From positions 4,833,372 to 4,897,371 of the forward strand of contig NZ_KI632511.1 of NCBI RefSeq assembly GCF_000504285.1: 64,000 nt of DNA. Reading direction: 5' to 3'. Shown in pieces: positions 9,648 to 16,402 of the stretch. The stretch is from Actinospica robiniae DSM 44927 (GTDB lineage Bacteria; Actinomycetota; Actinomycetes; Streptomycetales; Catenulisporaceae). Position 1 is the stretch's first letter; the number at the start of each line of letters is the position of its first letter. Below the pieces are notes generated by a model. It was not told the origin of the DNA. It was given only the letters and a program-made list of their open reading frames with translations, and did no database searches. A program made the translations under genes and the position numbers.

Positions 9648-9989
9648 TTACTGCGCTTCGTCCGCTCCGTCCCACCGGCACCGGGCGAGTCGAACCCGCT
9701 CCCCGGCAAGGTCGAAGGGGGTACCCTCGGCAAGGTATTGCGCGGCGGCCTCGCCCCGCAGGTGCTCAGGCAGCCTGCCGGACGCGTTGACCACGCGCCA
9801 CCACGGTACCGTCGAGCCGTACCCGGACATGGCGGCGCCCACCTGGCGCGCGGTCCCCTGTTCGAGGAGCTCGGCGATATCGCCGTACGTCATGACCTTG
9901 GCGGGCGGGATCCGCCGTACCAGTGCGAGCACGCGCTGCACGAACGGTGGCACGGGTGGCCGGGAGGTGGAACCGGTCATGGTTTTCAA
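9648..9989 (-). CDS. Alkyltransferase-like (ATL) protein, MGMT family without the active-site cysteine
   Basis: A 113-residue protein with the C-terminal MGMT (O6-alkylguanine-DNA alkyltransferase) DNA-binding fold. The pieces in order are FVQRVLALVRRIPPAKV (helix), MTYGDIAELL near 33-42, GTARQVGAAM at 45-54 (recognition helix with the base-flipping Arg) and VPWWRVVNASGRLP at 61-74. In true MGMT the last motif is PCHRV. Here PWWR replaces the acceptor cysteine, the hallmark of ATL proteins, which bind alkylated bases and hand them to nucleotide excision repair. Starts at 9989 and a few codons inside are both possible. It lies upstream of adnA-adnB on the same strand, a DNA-repair context. Confidence 0.85.
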   Translation of the reverse strand: MKTMTGSTSRPPVPPFVQRVLALVRRIPPAKVMTYGDIAELLEQGTARQVGAAMSGYGSTVPWWRVVNASGRLPEHLRGEAAAQYLAEGTPFDLAGERVRLARCRWDGADEAQ

Positions 9990-10175
9990 CCTCTAGGTGG
10001 ATGAAGGGGGCGGGCGGAGACGGGCACCATGGTGTCCGGAGCCGGGGTGACCGGGGGGCTGCGGCGCGGCCGCCTCATCCCCGGGCGGGGCCCGGGCTGC
10101 ACAGTACCGAGCCGGTAGGCGACTATGGAGGCGACGGCGCGCGCCGCCGTCACGGCAATACCTGAAAAGGACACA

Positions 10176-12686
10176 GTGGACGTCATGGACACCGAGGAGC
10201 GGGACGCGGCTCCGGCCGCGGCCTCGGCCGTCACGGACTCCGTCCCCGGCCCTGCGCCGGGACGGGCGGCAGAGCGGGCGGGCAACGTGGTCACGGTGGA
10301 CGAGCCGCCGGAGCCGCGCCGGATACGGCGGCAGCCGGACCTGATGCGGCTGCTGTTCGAGGGCCTGCTCATGGTCGTCATCCTGGCCCTGGGCAAGATC
10401 GGCGTGCAGACCACCTCGGGCCTCGAGTCCGACATCCACAACGGGGTGCAGCTCGCGCCGCCGTTCCTGCTCAGCGGCATCACGGTGATCACCAACATCA
10501 CCACCGCGGTGATCCCGGTCGGCCTCGCGGTCGAGCGGCTGGTGCGCCGGGACACCCGGCGGGTGGCCGACGCGGTGATCGCGGCGGCGCTCTCCTACGG
10601 GGTCACCTTCCTGCTCAACGAGTGGATCCGGTCCTCGTACGCGCCGAACTGGCTGCTGACCGAGCTGACCCGGCACGTGAGCTCGGGCACCACCTCGCCG
10701 CTGCACATCTACCTCGCCACGGTGATCGCGTTCCTGACCGTGCTGGGCTTCAACGACCGCCCGACCCTGCGCACCTTCACCTGGGTGTGCATCTGGATCT
10801 ACGCCCTGGCCACGCTGATGAGCGGGGACAGCGCGCTGGTCGGACTGATCGTCACCTTCCTGCTCGGCCGGGCCGTGGCCTTCGCCTGGCGCTACGCCTG
10901 GGGCGTGGTCAACGAGCGGCCCACCGGCCAGGTCGTGGTCCGCTCGCTGCGCTCGGCCGGCCTGGTCCCGGTGGCCTGCCGCTGGCAGGGCGAGCACGAG
11001 GACGTGCGGCGCTACGAGGTGCGCTGCGCGGACGGCACCTACCTGGACGTGACCGTGCTGGACCGGGACCGGCAAGCGGTCGGCCTGCTGTACCGGATCT
11101 ATCGCCGGATCAGGCTGCGCGGCCCGGCGCAGCGGCGCAACCTGTTCTCGCTGCGCCGTACGGTGGACCAGGAGGCGCTGATCTCCTACGCCCTGCGCGA
11201 CGCCGGGATCAACACGCCGCGGCTGGTGGCCGTGCGCGAGCTGAGCGGGGACGCGGCGCTGCTGGCGTACGAGCGGGTGCAGTCCTGCCCGCTGGACCAG
11301 CTGCCGAAGGAGAAGGTCACCGACGCGCTGCTGATCCGGGTGTGGGAGACGGTGGCCGCGCTCGGCCGGGCCCAGATGGCGCACCGCCGGCTCGCGCTGG
11401 ACTCGATCCAGGTGGACCAGCACGGCCAGATCTGGCTGACCGAGCTGCGCAACGGCGAGATCGCCGCGGCCGACCTGCAGCAGCTGCTCGACATCACCGA
11501 CACCATGACCGCGCTCGCGCTCAAGGCCGGACCGGAGCGCACCGTGGCCACCGGCGCGCGGGTGCTCGGCGACGAGCGGATCGGCTCGGCCTGGCCGATG
11601 CTCCAGCCGGTCGTGCTCACCCGCTCCACCCGCAACGCCATGCGCAAGTCCAAGCACCTGCTCCAGCGCCTGCGCGAGCAGATCCTGGAGCGGCGCCCGC
11701 ACGCCGAGGCCCTCGAGCCGGTCAAGCTGGAGCGGCTGAGCCCGAAGACGCTGCTGACCGTCGGGGCGGGCTGCTTCGCCGTCTACGTGCTGCTCTTCCA
11801 GCTCTCCTCGGCCAGCTCGCAGAGCGGCAAGAACCTGCTCGAGCTCTTCCTCGAGGCCTCGCCGTGGTGGCTGCTGGTGGCGGTGGTCGCCTCCGCGCTC
11901 ACCTACGTGGCCGCGGCGATGGTGCTCACCGGCTTCATCCCGGAGAAGCTGCCGGTGCTGCACAACCTGCTGGTGCAGGTGGCCGCGGGCTTCGTCTCGC
12001 TGGTGGCCCCGGCCGCGGTGGGCGGGGTGGCCCTGAACACCCGGTACATGCAGAAGCGCGGCATCCCCACCGGGGCCGCGGTCAGCGCGGTCGGCGCCTC
12101 CCAGGCGGTGGCCTTCGTCATCCACATCGCGCTGATCGCCACGTTCAGCTTCATCGCCGGCCAGAACGTGGGCCGGTCCGACTCCTCCACCCTGGTCATC
12201 GCGATCCTGCTGGCCATCGCCATCCTGATCATGGTGGTGATGGCGGTGCCGCCGCTGCGCCACTTCGCCAAGGTCCGCCTCGCCCCGTTCTTCGAGGGCT
12301 CGCTGCCGCGGCTGCTGGACGTGGCGCAGAACCCGCGGAAGCTGACCATCGCGCTCGGCGGCACGGTGGCGCTCTCGCTGTTCAACGCGCTGTGCCTGTG
12401 GGCCTCGGTGCACGCGATGGCGCCGACGTCCAAGTCCCCGCACGCGATCAGCTACGCGACCGCCGCCGTGGTGTTCCTGACCGCGCAGACGGCCGGCTCC
12501 TTCATCCCGGTGCCCTCGGGCGTCGGCACGGTGGAGCTGGCGATGACCGGAGCGCTCAAGCTGGTCGGCGTGGACAACGAGACCGCGGTGACCTCCGTGC
12601 TGGTCTACCGGATGCTGCGGACCTACCTGCCGGCCATCCCCGGGTACCTCACCTTCACCCAGCTGCAACGCAAAGGCCTGCTATAG
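10176..12686 (+). CDS. Flippase-like (LPG synthase TM domain) membrane protein with a degenerate kinase-like segment
   Basis: An integral membrane protein of 836 residues. After a basic, disordered N-terminus come about six membrane segments (for example GLLMVVILALGKIG, FLLSGITVITNITT, LATVIAFLTVLGF). A soluble region of about 280 residues follows, with a degenerate kinase look: AHRRLALDSIQVDQHGQ stands where a catalytic loop (HGDLxxxN) would be, and IWLTELRNGE where DFG would be. The C-terminal third is a lysylphosphatidylglycerol-synthase-type transmembrane domain with eight or so helices and SFIPVPSGVGTVELAMTGAL, typical of the flippase-like family. The GTG at 10176 with AAAAGG is preferred to the ATG at 10125. 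A role in moving or modifying an envelope lipid is inferred. No aminoacyl-transferase (FPG/GNAT) domain is present, so aminoacyl-PG synthesis is unlikely. Confidence 0.75.
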   Translation: MDVMDTEERDAAPAAASAVTDSVPGPAPGRAAERAGNVVTVDEPPEPRRIRRQPDLMRLLFEGLLMVVILALGKIGVQTTSGLESDIHNGVQLAPPFLLSGITVITNITTAVIPVGLAVERLVRRDTRRVADAVIAAALSYGVTFLLNEWIRSSYAPNWLLTELTRHVSSGTTSPLHIYLATVIAFLTVLGFNDRPTLRTFTWVCIWIYALATLMSGDSALVGLIVTFLLGRAVAFAWRYAWGVVNERPTGQVVVRSLRSAGLVPVACRWQGEHEDVRRYEVRCADGTYLDVTVLDRDRQAVGLLYRIYRRIRLRGPAQRRNLFSLRRTVDQEALISYALRDAGINTPRLVAVRELSGDAALLAYERVQSCPLDQLPKEKVTDALLIRVWETVAALGRAQMAHRRLALDSIQVDQHGQIWLTELRNGEIAAADLQQLLDITDTMTALALKAGPERTVATGARVLGDERIGSAWPMLQPVVLTRSTRNAMRKSKHLLQRLREQILERRPHAEALEPVKLERLSPKTLLTVGAGCFAVYVLLFQLSSASSQSGKNLLELFLEASPWWLLVAVVASALTYVAAAMVLTGFIPEKLPVLHNLLVQVAAGFVSLVAPAAVGGVALNTRYMQKRGIPTGAAVSAVGASQAVAFVIHIALIATFSFIAGQNVGRSDSSTLVIAILLAIAILIMVVMAVPPLRHFAKVRLAPFFEGSLPRLLDVAQNPRKLTIALGGTVALSLFNALCLWASVHAMAPTSKSPHAISYATAAVVFLTAQTAGSFIPVPSGVGTVELAMTGALKLVGVDNETAVTSVLVYRMLRTYLPAIPGYLTFTQLQRKGLL

Positions 12687-12711
12687 CGGCGGAAGGCGGC
12701 ACGTGGCATGC

Positions 12712-12756
12712 GAAGGGGCCCCCGGCACGACGTGGCGTCGTACCGGGGGCCCCTTC
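12712..12756. terminator. Bidirectional terminator between the flippase-like gene and moeZ
   Basis: A near-perfect stem: GAAGGGGCCCCCGG...ACGACG pairs with CGTCGT...CCGGGGGCCCCTTC around a TGG loop, with a single mismatch. It sits between the convergent stops at 12686 and 12766, so it can end transcription in both directions. Confidence 0.85.
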
Positions 12757-12765
12757 ATCGACCTC

Positions 12766-13959
12766 TTAGTAGATCGGCTTGCCCGGCTCGATCTGGTTGA
12801 CCCAGCCGACGATGCCGCCGCCGAGGTGCACCGCGTCGGTGAAGCCGGCCGCCTTGACCAGGGCCAGCACCTCGGCCGAGCGCACGCCCGACTTGCAGTG
12901 CAGCACGATCTTCTTGTCCTGCGGCAGCTTGGTCAGCGCGTCGCCCATCAGGAACTCGTTCTTCGGGACCAGCTTCGCCCCGTCGATGTTCACGATCTCC
13001 CACTCGGCCGGCTCGCGCACGTCGATGATCTCGAGGTTCTCGCCCTCGTCGATCCACTGCTTGAGGATGCGCGGGGTGATGGTCGAGTCCTTGACCGCCT
13101 CCTGCGCCTCCTCGGAGACCGCGCCGCAGAACGCCTCGTAGTCGATCAGCTCGGTGACCGTCGGGTTCTTGCCGCAGACCGCGCACTCCGGGTCCTTGCG
13201 GACCTTGACGGTGCGGTAGGTCATCTCCAGGGCGTCGTAGATCATCAGCCGGCCGACCAGCGACTCGCCGACGCCGGTCAGCAGCTTGATGCCCTCGGTC
13301 ACCTGGATCGCGCCGATCGAGGCGCACAGCACGCCGAGGACGCCGCCCTCGGCGCAGGACGGGACCATGCCGGGGGGCGGGGGCTCCGGGTAGAGGCAGC
13401 GGTAGCAGGGTCCGTACTCGGACCAGAACACCGAGGCCTGGCCGTCGAACCGGTAGATCGAGCCCCACACGTACGGCTTGTTCAGCAGCACGCACGCGTC
13501 GTTGACCAGGTACCGGGTGGCGAAGTTGTCGGTGCCGTCGATGATCAGGTCGTACTGGGCGAACAGCTCCATCACGTTGGAGGAGTCCAGCCGCTCCTCG
13601 TGCAGGAGCACGTTGACCAGCGGGTTGATCTCGCGCACGGAGTCACGCGCGGACTCGGCCTTGGACCGGCCGATGTCGGACTGGCCGTGGATGATCTGGC
13701 GCTGCAGGTTCGACTCGTCGACGGTGTCGAACTCGACGATGCCGAGGGTGCCGACGCCGGCCGCGGCCAGGTACATCAACGCCGGGGAGCCGAGACCGCC
13801 GGCGCCGACGCACAGCACCTTGGCGTTCTTCAGGCGCTTCTGCCCGTCCATCGCCACGTCGGGGATGATCAGGTGGCGCGAGTAGCGGCGGACCTCTTCG
13901 ACGGAGAGCCCTTCGGCCGGTTCAACCAGCGGCGGAAGCTTCACGGGCGGTGCTGACAC
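12766..13959 (-). CDS. moeZ: MoeZ: adenylyltransferase/sulfurtransferase (ThiF-MoeB plus rhodanese)
   Basis: A 397-residue fusion of an E1-like ThiF/MoeB domain and a C-terminal rhodanese. The Rossmann ATP site is VGAGGLGSPALMYLAAAG near 51-68. Zinc-binding pairs are CYRC and CAVC. The rhodanese cysteine lies in LHCKSGVRSAEV near residue 355. The protein adenylates the C-terminal Gly-Gly of small sulfur carriers (MoaD, CysO and similar) and then loads sulfur, which feeds molybdopterin, cysteine and thio-metabolite pathways. I chose the GTG at 13959, which has GAGGAG nine bases upstream and gives a family-like N-terminus (PPLVEPAEGLSVEEVRRYSR). The frame is open about 110 codons further, but that stretch is low-quality sequence. 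It is divergent from the TetR gene. The moaE gene lies about 38 kb away. Confidence 0.93.
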   Translation of the reverse strand: MSAPPVKLPPLVEPAEGLSVEEVRRYSRHLIIPDVAMDGQKRLKNAKVLCVGAGGLGSPALMYLAAAGVGTLGIVEFDTVDESNLQRQIIHGQSDIGRSKAESARDSVREINPLVNVLLHEERLDSSNVMELFAQYDLIIDGTDNFATRYLVNDACVLLNKPYVWGSIYRFDGQASVFWSEYGPCYRCLYPEPPPPGMVPSCAEGGVLGVLCASIGAIQVTEGIKLLTGVGESLVGRLMIYDALEMTYRTVKVRKDPECAVCGKNPTVTELIDYEAFCGAVSEEAQEAVKDSTITPRILKQWIDEGENLEIIDVREPAEWEIVNIDGAKLVPKNEFLMGDALTKLPQDKKIVLHCKSGVRSAEVLALVKAAGFTDAVHLGGGIVGWVNQIEPGKPIY

Positions 13960-14209
13960 AGCCGGAGTCTCCTCACTCGATACTGCGGATAGGTCGTGGT
14001 AGTACGGCGCAACGATGCCATGACGACGGCTATTCCCGCCCCAGGGTCCAGGTGCTGGGAAGAGGCCGCGAAGCGGGGCGAGTCCAGCTGCTGGAATGCG
14101 GCGTTCCGCGAGTACCCAGGACAGGTTACCCGCGCGTAGGATGGCTGTGAACGCCAGCTTTCCATCAAGCCACCGTCCGTGCGGCGGCACCGGACCCGCG
14201 AGGAGCGTC

Positions 14210-14869
14210 GTGACCAGCAGCGCCGAAGCCCTGCCGACCGTCGAGGGGCGACCGCGGTCCATGCGGCTGCCCCGGGTGGCGCGACGCAACCAGCTGCTCG
14301 GCGCCGCCCGCGAGGTCTTCGTGGCGCAGGGCTACCACTCCGCCGCGATGGACGACATCGCCGAGCGCGCGGGTGTGTCGAAGCCGGTGCTCTACCAGCA
14401 CTTCCCGGGCAAGCTCGAGCTCTACCTCGCGCTGCTCGACCAGCAGTGCGAGATCATGGTGGACAAGATCCGCAGCGCGCTCGACTCCACCCACGACAAC
14501 AAGCAGCGCGTGGCCGCGACCATGGACGCCTACTTCGACTTCGTCGAGCACGAGACCGGGGCGTTCCGGCTGGTGTTCGAGTCGGACCTGACCAACGAGC
14601 CGGCCGTGCGCGAGCGGGTGGCCGACGCGCAGCTCGAGTGCGCCCGGCTGATCAGCGTGGTGATCGCGGAGGACACCGGCCTCGCGCCGGAGGAGTCGAT
14701 GCTGCTGGCCGTGGGCCTGACCGGCATCTCCCAGGTGACCGCGCGGTACTGGCTGGCCAGCGGCTCGAGCGTGTCCCGGGACACCGCCTCGCTGCTGATC
14801 TCGCAGCTGGCCTGGCGCGGCATCGCGAAGTTCCCGATGGGCCACCACGGCGCCGACGGCGGGAAATAG
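14210..14869 (+). CDS. TetR/AcrR-family transcriptional regulator
   Basis: A 219-residue regulator. The N-terminal helix-turn-helix spans about residues 25-70, with the recognition region DDIAERAGVSKPVLYQHF, a strong TetR signature. The all-helical C-terminal half (ligand and dimer domain) has FVEHETGAFRLVFESDL. The GTG at 14210 follows GAGGAG by four bases. An upstream ATG at 14096 in the same frame gives a random-looking extension and is rejected. It is divergent from moeZ and followed by DUF3107, the same order as Rv3208-Rv3208A in M. tuberculosis as I recall. The ligand and targets are unknown. Confidence 0.88.
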   Translation: MTSSAEALPTVEGRPRSMRLPRVARRNQLLGAAREVFVAQGYHSAAMDDIAERAGVSKPVLYQHFPGKLELYLALLDQQCEIMVDKIRSALDSTHDNKQRVAATMDAYFDFVEHETGAFRLVFESDLTNEPAVRERVADAQLECARLISVVIAEDTGLAPEESMLLAVGLTGISQVTARYWLASGSSVSRDTASLLISQLAWRGIAKFPMGHHGADGGK

Positions 14870-15007
14870 CCCGCTGCGCCCGCGCGTTCCGCTGTGCGGG
14901 CGGGCCAGCCGTTACGCTGGCCTCAGCCTCGGGTGCGGCGGGTGCGCCGCGCCGGACGGCACCAGGCAACGACGACGGCGCGCCGCGCCCGTGGAGGGAA
15001 GTAAGAC

Positions 15008-15235
15008 GTGGAGATCAAGATCGGCGTCCAGCATGCGGCCCGCGAGCTGTCCGTGGAGTCCACGCTGACTCCGGAGGAGGTGGCCGCCGCCGTGGCCGAC
15101 GCGATCGGCGGGAAGTCCGGCCTGCTCGTGCTCGAGGACGAGAAGGGCCGCCGGGTGATCGTGCCGGCGGACCGGCTGGCCTACGTGGAGATCGGCGAGC
15201 AGACCGCGCGGCGGGTCGGGTTCGGCGCGCTCTAG
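15008..15235 (+). CDS. DUF3107 family small protein
   Basis: A 75-residue actinobacterial protein of the DUF3107 family (TB9.4/Rv3208A type). It starts VEIKIGVQHAARELSVES, carries LTPEEVAAAVADAI in the middle and GRRVIVPADRLAYVEIGE near the end, which are the family's conserved blocks. The GTG start at 15008 is preceded by GGAGGGA with suitable spacing. It lies 138 bp after the TetR gene on the same strand, the usual actinobacterial pairing. Its biochemical function is unknown. A hairpin follows its stop. Confidence 0.9.
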   Translation: MEIKIGVQHAARELSVESTLTPEEVAAAVADAIGGKSGLLVLEDEKGRRVIVPADRLAYVEIGEQTARRVGFGAL

Positions 15236-15253
15236 AAAATCGGCGGAGGACTT

Positions 15254-15286
15254 CGGGGCGGCGCGGCTTCGGCCGCGGCCGCCCCG
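15254..15286 (+). terminator. Hairpin after the DUF3107 gene
   Basis: A GC-rich inverted repeat (CGGGGCGGC...GCGGC, TTC loop, GGCCGC...GCCCCG) begins 19 bases after the stop codon. There is no U-tract, which is common for actinobacterial terminators. Confidence 0.55.
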
Positions 15287-15365
15287 CGCTGTTCCCGCGG
15301 CCCGCGCGGCCGTGAATCATCTCAAATCCGACATATCATCCCGCTGCTGAAGTAGCCTGATCTCC

Positions 15366-15632
15366 ATGGTCTGGGAGCTGCTGACGCTGGCGGTGTGCGG
15401 GCTGCTGGTCGGCGCGCTGGGCCGGCTGGTGCGGCCCGGCCCGGCCTCGATGTCCTGGCCGCGCGCGCTGCTGCTCGGGCTTGGCGGCGCGCTCGGCAGC
15501 GGCGTGCTGACCGCCGTCGTGCTCGGGCAGGGGCACGCGACGATCTCGCTGCTCGTCGCGGTGGGGCTGGCCGCGCTCGTGGTCGCCACCTACCGCGCCT
15601 TCCGCCGCACCCGCCGGCTGCCGCCCGGCTGA
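15366..15632 (+). CDS. Small membrane protein, GlsB/YeaQ/YmgE-like
   Basis: An 88-residue hydrophobic protein with three predicted membrane helices: LLTLAVCGLLVGALGRL near 5-21, ALLLGLGGALGSGVLTAVVL near 34-53, and ISLLVAVGLAALVVATY near 59-75. A basic tail RRTRRLPPG follows. The pattern of a first helix ending in GxxGR, then P(G)P and a Gly-rich second helix, is that of the GlsB/YeaQ/YmgE (transglycosylase-associated) family, small stress-linked membrane proteins. The ATG at 15366 starts right at the first helix. No strong ribosome site is visible. A membrane role is likely; the family name is moderately sure. Confidence 0.65.
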   Translation: MVWELLTLAVCGLLVGALGRLVRPGPASMSWPRALLLGLGGALGSGVLTAVVLGQGHATISLLVAVGLAALVVATYRAFRRTRRLPPG

Positions 15633-15676
15633 CCGGCCGGCTCGGGCTCGAAGCGGGCACGGCCACGGGCACGGTC

Positions 15677-16150
15677 TCAGAGGCGGCCCAGCGCGTAGCG
15701 CAGCACCAGCGCCTCCCCGGCCAGCCGGCGCTCGAGCAGGGCGAGCCGGTCGGCCAGCGCCTGGTCCCGCTCGCACGCGTCGTCGAGCCGGTCTCCGGCC
15801 CACTCGTCCGGCGCCGGGTCCAGTTCGCAGCCGAATGCCTGCGCGGTCAGCCGCTGCCAGTGGTACGCCTTCGCCAGCGCCTCCCACCAGTCGGCCGGCG
15901 CCACCCGCCGCTCGGCGTCGTCGAGCCGCTCATCCGGCCCGTCCGGCCGCTCGGCGCCGGCCAGCCGGCCGTGGGCGGCGGCCGCGGAACCGGCCGCGGC
16001 CAGGCGGTCGGCGAAGTTCGGCGCCAGCGGGCCCAGCGCGGACCACCGCTCGAAATCCGCCAGGGCCCGGTACCCCGCCGACCCGGCGCCGACCTCGGCG
16101 TCCCCGTTTCGTGCGTCCTCGGACTTCCACATGTCACGCAGCGTACCCAT
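15677..16150 (-). CDS. Hypothetical alpha-helical protein
   Basis: A 157-residue protein that I do not recognise. It starts MGTLRDMWKSED and is rich in Ala, Arg, Glu and Trp, with amphipathic helices throughout (for example WWEALAKAYHWQRLTAQAF near the middle and CERDQALADRLALLERRL near the end). No signal peptide or membrane segment is visible. The frame is open far upstream, but the sequence before the ATG at 16150 is not protein-like. An ATG seven codons inside is an alternative. It is transcribed away from the DEAD-box helicase, so the two may share a divergent promoter region. Confidence 0.55.
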   Translation of the reverse strand: MGTLRDMWKSEDARNGDAEVGAGSAGYRALADFERWSALGPLAPNFADRLAAAGSAAAAHGRLAGAERPDGPDERLDDAERRVAPADWWEALAKAYHWQRLTAQAFGCELDPAPDEWAGDRLDDACERDQALADRLALLERRLAGEALVLRYALGRL

Positions 16151-16402
16151 TCGGGGGCCGCCGGGCTGGTAACATGGTGACACTGGTGGTCTCGAGGACC
16201 GCCAAGGCGGGCCCTGCGGCCCGCCGGATGCCCGGTCGGCGCCCCGATCGGCTCCGACCGCGCGGCTGTACGACGTCCTTCGACGCCCGGCCACGCGCCC
16301 ATCACCCGCCTGGCATCGACGCGCAGCGCGGGCCCGCACCCGGCGCTCCCACACGTCCGGTCCGGCCCACTGCCGCCGCCGCGAGCGTACGAAGAGGTAA
16401 CG
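16151..16402 (+). promoter_or_regulatory. Leader and promoter region of the DEAD-box helicase gene
   Basis: These 252 bases separate the divergent hypothetical gene from the helicase. A TAACAT at 16170-16175 is a plausible -10 element on the plus strand, which would give a leader of about 220 nt. A perfect hairpin, GGCGGGCC-CTGC-GGCCCGCC, lies at 16206-16225. AAGAGG at 16392-16397 is the only good Shine-Dalgarno sequence, and no ATG, GTG or TTG follows it in the helicase frame. Long structured leaders are common for RNA helicase genes. Autoregulation here is inference only. Confidence 0.45.

Noticed and set aside
13960-14209. Small open frames between moeZ and the TetR gene
   Set aside because: Composition is random and no ribosome site precedes them; the gap is better explained as a divergent promoter region.
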